A stretch of DNA of 11,242 bases. Origin: Methanomicrobiales archaeon (lineage in GTDB: Archaea; Halobacteriota; Methanomicrobia; Methanomicrobiales; Methanoculleaceae). The stretch is taken from positions 1 through 11,242 of the forward strand of contig JAAYND010000205.1 of the NCBI GenBank assembly GCA_012521035.1, given 5' to 3'. Of this stretch, positions 5,425 through 11,242 are shown one piece after another. The notes beneath the pieces were generated by a model. That model was not told the origin of the DNA, did not search any database, and was given only the letters and a program-made list of their open reading frames with translations. Every line of letters begins with the position of its first letter. The stretch's first letter is position 1. A program made the translations under genes and the position numbers.

Positions 5425-5606
5425 CCGCCCCGGTGAAGAGGCCGAAGAAACTGATCGAGGTTGCGCTGCCGCTTGATGAGATCAACGCGGCTTCAAAGCG
5501 GGAGAAGTCGATCCGCCACGGCCACCCCTCGACCCTCCACCTATTCTCTGATGTTACTTCGAGCGAAAGATCCAGGGATTTGATCCGGCGGAAAAGGGTG
5601 GTATAA
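5421..5606 (+). pseudogene. DUF1156 DNA methylase, N-terminal remnant
   Basis: The first 40 or so codons (VKRPKKLIEVALPLDEINAA, then REKSIRHGHPSTLHL) are the hallmark N-terminus of DUF1156 adenine-specific DNA methylases, which normally continue with WWARRPL and run for some 900 residues. Here homology stops at about 5540 after HPSTLHL, and the rest (FSDVTSSERSRD, to the stop at 5604-5606) is antisense of an IS transposase. No SAM-binding or catalytic motif remains, so the methylase is dead. Start ATG 5421 overlaps the preceding stop. DUF1156 methylases usually work with a large helicase in defence operons, and a remnant of such a helicase lies at 3139-3548. Very confident about the family, certain of truncation. 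Confidence 0.85.
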
Positions 5607-5831
5607 TCCGCCGCCTGAAGACCCGGGATGAATGTTGCAGGTTTCCGGACAAAACCCTCCATCTGGCGGTAGGGGCCTGTGCAGGAAGGTGTAGATTTGA
5701 GCCAGCCACACAAAAAAGCGCTCAGGATATTGAAAAGGCTGGTCAGGTTTGCCAGCGTTCATCTGAGCGAGTTCATCATCCCACTGATCGATGGAGCCGT
5801 TGAGCCCTATTGTCTGAATAATATCACAAAG
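5544..5831 (-). pseudogene. IS5-like transposase, broken N-terminal fragment
   Basis: On the minus strand the frame entering at 5831 encodes SIDQWDDELAQMNAGKP, QPFQYPERFFVWLAQIYTFLH, and then shifts. The neighbouring frame continues YRQMEGFVRKPATFIPGL and DYTTLFRRIKSLDLSLEVT, to about 5544. These are the conserved helix-turn-helix segments at the front of IS5-like DDE transposases. The frameshift is explained by one extra base in the GGGG run at 5672-5675. The frame is closed by a stop at 5834-5832. The catalytic DDE part is absent: the fragment is cut off where it meets the DUF1156 remnant. Terminal inverted repeats were not found. The exact IS subgroup is uncertain. Confidence 0.75.
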
Positions 5832-5910
5832 TTAATCTATCGACAAACCTGACTCCAAGATCAAACGGATTGGTATTTCATTGAATTATCGCCCTCCGGG
5901 CGCCTCACCG

Positions 5911-8580
5911 ATGAATGACAGTGAATACCTGACCCGTAAATCGAGGGTCGACCCGAAATTACGGGCAGCCGGCTGGGATGTCGTTCCCTACAGAGCGGAT
6001 AGTCCACTCAGTGGATACGATCGGTGTGCCGTTGAGGAGTACCCGACTGCAAACGGTCCTGCTGATTATGCTCTCTGCATCGATGGAGTAATTCTGGGCA
6101 TAATCGAGGCAAAGAGGGTCTCGCTTGCGCCCCAGGGGGTTCTCGCGCAGGCCGAGCGGTATGCACGCGGAGTATCTGATAGCCCATACAACTTCGATGG
6201 TCTCCTCGTCCCGTTCCTCTACGCGACCAACGGCGAGGTGATCTGGTACCGCGATCTCCGGCACCCCCTGAACCGCTCACGGGAGATTGCGGCGTTTCAT
6301 TCCCCCGATGCCCTTCTGGAGCGCCTGCAGGCGGATAGCGACCGCGCATATGCCCGGTTCTTCTCGGTCCCGGATAACCCCCGGATGCGCCCCTACCAGC
6401 GTGAAGCCTGTGATGCCATCGGGAATGCGATCAGAGAGCGCCACCGGGCGATGCTGGTCGCGATGGCGACCGGGACCGGCAAGACGTTCATGACGGTCAA
6501 CCTCATCTATCGCCTGATGAAGGCTGGTGCGGCAAAGCGTGTTCTCTTCCTCGTCGATCGGCGGGCTCTCGCGGCGCAGGCGGTGCGCGCATTTGCCTCG
6601 TTTGATACCGAACAGGGGTTGAAGTTCGATACGACATACGAGGTCTACAGCCAGCAATTCCAGCGCGGCGACCTGGACGACGCCCCCTTCGATATCGCGG
6701 TATTGCCGAACGCCTACCTCACCGATCCAGAACCCGGTCACGCCTTTGTGTACGTCTCAACCATCCAGCGGATGGCGATCAACCTCTTCGGGAGGGATGC
6801 ATCCTTCTCCTGCACCGAGGAGATGGAGGAGGATGCCGGGAGGATGGATATCCCGATCCACGCCTTCGATCTCATCGTCGCAGATGAGTGCCACCGGGGG
6901 TATACTGCGCAGGAGATATCGCTCTGGCGGAGCACGCTCAATCACTTTGATGCCATAACGATCGGGCTCACCGCGACGCCGGCATCACACACGATGGCCT
7001 ACTTCAAGCACAAGGTGTATGAGTATCCCTACGAACGGGCGGTCCGGGAAGGCTACCTGGTCGACTACGACATCGTCGCCATCGAGTCCAGCGTCAGGAT
7101 GCAGGGGATCTTTCTCAGGGAGGGTGAGGCCGTCGATCTCGTTGACCCCGAGACCGGGCAGAAGACGCTCGATATCCTGGAGGACGAGCGCGAGTACCCT
7201 TCAGAGCAGATCGAGCGGAGCATCACGTCTATTGACTCCAACCGGAGGATCCTGGAGGAGATCAAGCGGTATGCTGATGAGCACGAGGCAAGATATGGCC
7301 GCTTCCCGAAGACCCTGATCTTCGCCGTCCAGGATCTGCCGCACACATCTCACGCGGATCAGCTGGTCGATACTGCCTGTGAGGTCTTCGGGAGGGGGGA
7401 CGCCTTCGTTCAGAAGATCACCGGGAAGGTTGATCGTCCTCTGCAGAGGATCCGCGAGTTTCGGAACCGCAAACTGCCGGGGATCGTCGTCAGCGTCGAT
7501 CTCCTCTCGACCGGCGTGGATATACCGGATCTTGAGTACATTGTCTTCCTCCGGCCGGTGAAGTCCCGTATCCTCTTTGAGCAGATGATGGGGAGAGGCA
7601 CGCGCAAGGGCGAGCATCACCCGGATAAGTCGCACTTTACTGTCTTTGACTGCTTCGGCGGGACGTTGATCGACTACTTCCGGAAGGCCACCGGTATCAC
7701 GGCTGAACCGCCGCACCGGGGGACAAAACCGATCGCGGAGATCATCGATGATATCCGGGATAACCGGGACCGTGCCTACAACATCCGCGTGCTCGTCAAG
7801 CGCCTGAACCGGATCGATAAGGAGATGTCAGGCGAGGCGCGGGATCTCTTCCAGAAGTTCGTCGATAAGGGAGACCTGAGGCAGTTTGCCGTATCCCTCC
7901 AGCGGCGACTGGGGGAGGACTTCACCGGGACGATGGAGATCCTCCGGGATCCTGACTTCCAGAACCTCCTGGTGAACTATCCCCGACCCCCCCGGACGTT
8001 CATCGTCGATTACCACACGCAGGATGAGGTGGCGTCGACCTGGGTGGTGCGTGACTCGGCCGGCCAGGAGTACAGGCCGGCGGACTATCTCACCCTCTTT
8101 GCCCGGTTTGTCCGGGAGAACCCCGAAGAGATCGAGGCTATAGAGATCCTCCTTGACCGCCCACGGGAGTGGAGTACGGATGCGCTCGCCGAGCTGAAGC
8201 AGAAACTCACGGCGACCCCGCAGAGGTTCACTATCGAGAACCTGCAGCGGGCACACCAGGTGCACTACCACAAGGCGCTCGTCGATATCATATCGATGGT
8301 GAAGCACGCCGCCCGTGAGGATGAGGAGCTGCTTACCGCGGAGGAACGGGTGGATCGGGCGTTTGCGGCGATCGTCGATGGAAAGGTCTTCACGGATGAG
8401 CAGTCTGCATGGCTTGAGAAGATCCGTGCTCATTTAATCCAGAACCTCTCAATAGATGAGGAGGACTTTGAGGTCATCCCCATATTTGCCGATCGGGGCG
8501 GTTGGGGACGGGCGAACCGCGTTTTTGATAACCGGCTCTCAGGACTTCTTCAAGAATTGAATGAGGCTATTGCGGCATGA
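5911..8580 (+). CDS. hsdR: Type I restriction enzyme, R (HsdR) subunit
   Basis: An 889-residue restriction and translocation subunit. The frame is open to 5881 with TTG, but ATG 5911 gives the family-typical opening (MNDSEYLTRKSRVDPKLRAAGW); no strong ribosome site is visible, so a leaderless transcript is possible. The nuclease centre is PD-ExK-like: D52 (PADYAL), E66 and K68 (IIEAKR). The superfamily 2 motor follows: Walker A MATGTGKT at 185-192, DECH at 325-328, GLTATP at 352-357, and motif VI QMMGRGTR at 558-565. The C-terminal third fits the EcoEI-type R domain. Length and motifs agree with an active subunit. It cuts DNA away from unmethylated target sites after ATP-driven translocation, in complex with HsdM and HsdS. 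The stop overlaps the hsdM start by ATGA. Confidence 0.96.
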   Translation: MNDSEYLTRKSRVDPKLRAAGWDVVPYRADSPLSGYDRCAVEEYPTANGPADYALCIDGVILGIIEAKRVSLAPQGVLAQAERYARGVSDSPYNFDGLLVPFLYATNGEVIWYRDLRHPLNRSREIAAFHSPDALLERLQADSDRAYARFFSVPDNPRMRPYQREACDAIGNAIRERHRAMLVAMATGTGKTFMTVNLIYRLMKAGAAKRVLFLVDRRALAAQAVRAFASFDTEQGLKFDTTYEVYSQQFQRGDLDDAPFDIAVLPNAYLTDPEPGHAFVYVSTIQRMAINLFGRDASFSCTEEMEEDAGRMDIPIHAFDLIVADECHRGYTAQEISLWRSTLNHFDAITIGLTATPASHTMAYFKHKVYEYPYERAVREGYLVDYDIVAIESSVRMQGIFLREGEAVDLVDPETGQKTLDILEDEREYPSEQIERSITSIDSNRRILEEIKRYADEHEARYGRFPKTLIFAVQDLPHTSHADQLVDTACEVFGRGDAFVQKITGKVDRPLQRIREFRNRKLPGIVVSVDLLSTGVDIPDLEYIVFLRPVKSRILFEQMMGRGTRKGEHHPDKSHFTVFDCFGGTLIDYFRKATGITAEPPHRGTKPIAEIIDDIRDNRDRAYNIRVLVKRLNRIDKEMSGEARDLFQKFVDKGDLRQFAVSLQRRLGEDFTGTMEILRDPDFQNLLVNYPRPPRTFIVDYHTQDEVASTWVVRDSAGQEYRPADYLTLFARFVRENPEEIEAIEILLDRPREWSTDALAELKQKLTATPQRFTIENLQRAHQVHYHKALVDIISMVKHAAREDEELLTAEERVDRAFAAIVDGKVFTDEQSAWLEKIRAHLIQNLSIDEEDFEVIPIFADRGGWGRANRVFDNRLSGLLQELNEAIAA

Positions 8581-10001
8581 GTGACGTCGTACAGAAACTC
8601 TGGGGATTTTGCCATACGTTGAGGCATGAAGGGATCGATTACGGCGACTATATCGAGCAGATCACCTACCTTCTCTTCCTCAAGATGGCCGATGAGCGTG
8701 GTGTTGAGCTCCCGGAGGGCTGCGATTGGGCGATGCTAAAAGAGCAGTCCGGGACCGATCTCACAGAGCATTACACCGATCTCCTCCGCCGGCTCGGGAG
8801 GGCTGATGGGCTTCTCGGCGAGATATTTGCTGGCGCCCTCTCTCGTTTCCATAACCCTGTGAGCCTCAAGAAGCTGATCAGTGCGATCGACGGGACGGAG
8901 TGGACCGGGCTTGATGTCGATGTGAAGGCGGCCGCGTTTGAGGGGTTGCTTGAGAAGGCTGCGAGCGAGGGGAAGAAGGGTGCCGGGCAGTACTTCACTC
9001 CGCGTATCCTCATCCAGTCGATCGTGCGGTGTATGAAGCCCGACCCCCGCCGGAGCCGCGAATTTACGATCATCGATCCCGCCTGCGGGACGGGCGGGTT
9101 TCTGGTCTCTGCCTACGAGTGGCTGAAGGCGGAGACTGCCGGCGGGGCGCTGGACCGGGATCTTATGCCCCGCATCAGGAAAGGCACTTACTTCGGGCAG
9201 GAGCTTGTGCAGCGGCCGCGGAGGCTTGCGCTGATGAACCTCTACCTGCACGGCATTGAGCCGGATATCCGGTCGGGTGACTCGATCTACGAAGTGCCCG
9301 ATTCCCGGCGGTTCGATGTGGTTCTGACCAATCCGCCTTTTGGGACGAAAGGCTCAAACCAGGCTCCGAACCGGGAGGACTTTGTGGTCGAGACGAGCAA
9401 CAAGCAGCTCAACTTCATCCAGCACGTGATGACGATCTTAAAGCCTGGCGGCCGGGCGGCGGTCGTGGTGCCGGATAATGTCCTCTTCGCGGATCAGGCG
9501 GGGGAGATCTTCAAGGTGCTCTGCGAGGACTACGATCTCCACACGATCCTCCGGCTGCCGGACGGGACGTTCACCCCTTACTCACCGGGGACGAAGACGA
9601 ACGTGATCTTCTTCACGAAGGGCATGCCGACCGATAATACCTGGATATACGATGCACGGACGAATGTGCCGAAGATCACGAAGAAGGACCGCCCCCTCAC
9701 GGCGGAGCATTTTGCGGAGTTTGAGCGCTGTTACGGCCCGGATCCAAATGGGAGGGCGCAGCGCCGGCCTGAAGATTCGGCCGGGGACCGCTGGCGATCG
9801 TTTCATGTTACGGAGCTTGCAAAGCGGGATTACAAGGTCGATTCGCTACGGTGGCTCCGGGATGAGTCGCTTGAGAGCGATGAGGATCTGCCGGAACCCG
9901 ATGAGCTGGCCGCGGAGGCGATCGATGAACTGGAGGCGGCGGTGGAGGAACTGCAGGCGATCCTCGATATGATGGGGAACGGGTATGCCGCCGGGGAGTG
10001 A
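8577..10001 (+). CDS. hsdM: Type I DNA methyltransferase, M (HsdM) subunit
   Basis: A 474-residue N6-adenine DNA methyltransferase subunit. Starting at ATG 8577, it overlaps the hsdR stop (ATGA). The N-terminal HsdM_N helical part (VQKLWGFCHTLRHEGIDYGDY, then LLFLKMADERG) occupies about residues 5-130. QYFTPR at 138-143 is the standard lead-in to the methylase core. The SAM-binding motif is DPACGTGGF at 167-175, and the catalytic motif is NPPF at 252-255 (LTNPPFGTKGSN). An acidic C-terminal helix with coiled-coil character (AIDELEAAVEELQAILDMM) follows, probably contacting HsdS. All key residues are present. It methylates adenine in the target site set by HsdS, both for self-protection and in the restriction complex. 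Its 3' end overlaps the hsdS start by 17 bases. Confidence 0.96.
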   Translation: MSDVVQKLWGFCHTLRHEGIDYGDYIEQITYLLFLKMADERGVELPEGCDWAMLKEQSGTDLTEHYTDLLRRLGRADGLLGEIFAGALSRFHNPVSLKKLISAIDGTEWTGLDVDVKAAAFEGLLEKAASEGKKGAGQYFTPRILIQSIVRCMKPDPRRSREFTIIDPACGTGGFLVSAYEWLKAETAGGALDRDLMPRIRKGTYFGQELVQRPRRLALMNLYLHGIEPDIRSGDSIYEVPDSRRFDVVLTNPPFGTKGSNQAPNREDFVVETSNKQLNFIQHVMTILKPGGRAAVVVPDNVLFADQAGEIFKVLCEDYDLHTILRLPDGTFTPYSPGTKTNVIFFTKGMPTDNTWIYDARTNVPKITKKDRPLTAEHFAEFERCYGPDPNGRAQRRPEDSAGDRWRSFHVTELAKRDYKVDSLRWLRDESLESDEDLPEPDELAAEAIDELEAAVEELQAILDMMGNGYAAGE

Positions 10002-11242
10002 GGTGCCGGAAGGGTGGGAGCGGGTGACATTACCTCAGGTTGTTGATATTTGCATGGGGCAATCTCCGCCGGGTAAATCTTACAACGAAGAGGGAGTAGG
10101 CCTTCCTTTTTTTCAAGGGAAGGCTGATTTTACGGACTATCATCCTGCTGTACGGGTTTACTGCACCGAACCAAAAAAGATCGTGAACCCTGGCGATATC
10201 TTAATTTCTGTCCGTGCCCCGGTTGGACCGACGAATGTAGCTGATCGAGTCTGTGCAATAGGGAGAGGTTTGGCGGGACTTGCTCCTTTAGCGGAAATAC
10301 CTACGAATTACATTTTGTTTAGTTTAAGATATAAGGAACCCGAGATAGGGTTGTGGGGAACCGGTACAACCTTCAAAGCAATAAATAAAAGTCATTTGGA
10401 GAGTATTGAACTGCCTCTCCCTCCCCTCGCCGAACAACACCGCATTGTCGCCGCCATCGAGGCGCTGTTTACACGCTTGGATGCCGCGAACGCCCGCCTC
10501 GATCGTGTGCCGGGCATCGTCAAGCAGTTCCGGCAGTCGGTGCTCGCCGCCGCGTGTGATGGGAGGCTGACGGAGGATTGGAGGGCAGAACATCCGAGTG
10601 TCGAGAGTGCAAGTAACATCCTTAACCGAAACGCAGAAAATTGTAGGCAAATTTGGGAGGGTGAACAATTACGAAAGTTCCAGACAAAGGGTAAACTTCC
10701 AAGGGGGGGAGAGTGGAAGAATGACTACCATCCCTCAGTTCGCCCAGCGGATACTCCATCTGATGAATTGCCTCGTAGTTGGGTGTGGGCGTCCCCTGAT
10801 GAAATTAAGAATTGCAATGACCCCTATGCTTTAGCAATTGGTCCATTTGGAAGCAATCTAAAAGTATCTGACTATCGCGATGAGGGAGTGCCTTTAATCT
10901 TTGTTAGGAACATCCGATCTGGAATTTTTAAAGATGAAAATACGAAGTATGTTTCTGAAACGAAAGCCTCCGAGCTACGGCCTCATTGGGTGAGTGGGGG
11001 AGACATTTTAATTACCAAAATGGGAGATCCACCTGGTGATGCTACTCTATATCCTATTGGCTCTCCAACAGGAATAATCACTGCCGATTGCATCAAGCTG
11101 AACCTTTTCGATGAAATACAGGATGCATCGTTTTTCGTATATGCGTTCAATTCGGAATCAGTGAAAAAACAAATATTCTCGATAACAATGGGCGTTGCAC
11201 AGAAAAAAGTAAGTTTAAAACGGTTCAAGACAATCGCACTCC
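9985..11242 (+). CDS. hsdS: Type I specificity subunit HsdS, partial
   Basis: The frame from ATG 9985 is open to the right edge (419 codons), so the 3' end is missing. MPPGSEVPEGWERVTLPQV is a typical HsdS opening; GTG 10003 is a possible alternative start. The first target-recognition domain spans about residues 5-140 and ends at the IELPLPPLAEQHRIV motif (141-155). The central conserved helix follows (AIEALFTRLDAANARLDRV, then VLAAACDGRLTEDWR to residue 200), and the second domain begins with LPRSWVW. It continues through GPFGSNLKVSDYRDEGVPL, GDILITKMGD and QKKVSLKRFK, where the second conserved repeat is expected just beyond the edge. HsdS fixes the bipartite DNA target of the complex. The target domains are much more A/T-rich than the middle, as expected of exchanged specificity domains. 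Confidence 0.95.
   Translation, partial: MPPGSEVPEGWERVTLPQVVDICMGQSPPGKSYNEEGVGLPFFQGKADFTDYHPAVRVYCTEPKKIVNPGDILISVRAPVGPTNVADRVCAIGRGLAGLAPLAEIPTNYILFSLRYKEPEIGLWGTGTTFKAINKSHLESIELPLPPLAEQHRIVAAIEALFTRLDAANARLDRVPGIVKQFRQSVLAAACDGRLTEDWRAEHPSVESASNILNRNAENCRQIWEGEQLRKFQTKGKLPRGGEWKNDYHPSVRPADTPSDELPRSWVWASPDEIKNCNDPYALAIGPFGSNLKVSDYRDEGVPLIFVRNIRSGIFKDENTKYVSETKASELRPHWVSGGDILITKMGDPPGDATLYPIGSPTGIITADCIKLNLFDEIQDASFFVYAFNSESVKKQIFSITMGVAQKKVSLKRFKTIAL

Noticed and set aside
5000..5713. 237-codon minus-strand open frame across the 11-base array
   Set aside because: It runs antisense through the end of the Schlafen-type gene, the whole repeat array and the methylase remnant. It is open only because the repeat complement lacks stops. 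Only its first part (about 5544-5713) is genuine, as the transposase fragment.
7828..8433. 201-codon minus-strand frame inside hsdR
   Set aside because: It is antisense to the HsdR C-terminal domain, with no ribosome site and no family resemblance.

Overview
The window looks like a defence or accessory island from an archaeal chromosome, most likely a methanogen of the Methanomicrobiales (Methanoculleus-like). This is inferred from GGTG-type ribosome sites, A/T-rich TATA-like boxes, GC-rich codon use rich in GAT/GAG/ATC, and the protein flavour. No rRNA or other taxonomic marker is present, so the placement is tentative.

Layout. Bases 1-786 hold no convincing intact gene: a perfect palindrome, a probable multiply frameshifted minus-strand gene, two hairpins and a cluster of GTGCAAA-type motifs. 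At 787-1456 lies a small-protein cluster on the plus strand: a possible CxxC zinc-binding protein, a VapB/DUF7557-like antitoxin, and a RelE-type toxin broken by a 2-base deletion. A complete RhuM-family gene follows (1699-2766). Next come a mostly featureless gap, a collapsed remnant of a large SNF2-type helicase with a DUF3883 tail (3139-3548), a complete Schlafen/AlbA_2 ATP-binding protein (3759-5135), a cut-off DUF1156 DNA-methylase N-terminus (5421-~5543), and a broken IS5-like transposase on the minus strand (5544-5831). Two arrays of diverged 11-base tandem units, each including one or two 7-base short units, bracket the Schlafen-type gene.

From 5911 to the right edge is a type I restriction-modification operon in the order hsdR-hsdM-hsdS. 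All three genes overlap, and all the motifs that can be checked are intact. hsdS runs off the window just before its second conserved repeat.

How it fits together. One defence system (helicase plus DUF1156 methylase, DISARM/DrmD-like or a relative) has been reduced to fragments. The type I system, the antitoxin, RhuM and the Schlafen-type protein keep open frames. RhuM and Schlafen/AlbA_2 proteins are often found in or near type I loci, so they may be accessory partners of HsdRMS, but here they sit upstream and are separated from it by debris. The least explained element is the pair of 11-base repeat arrays.
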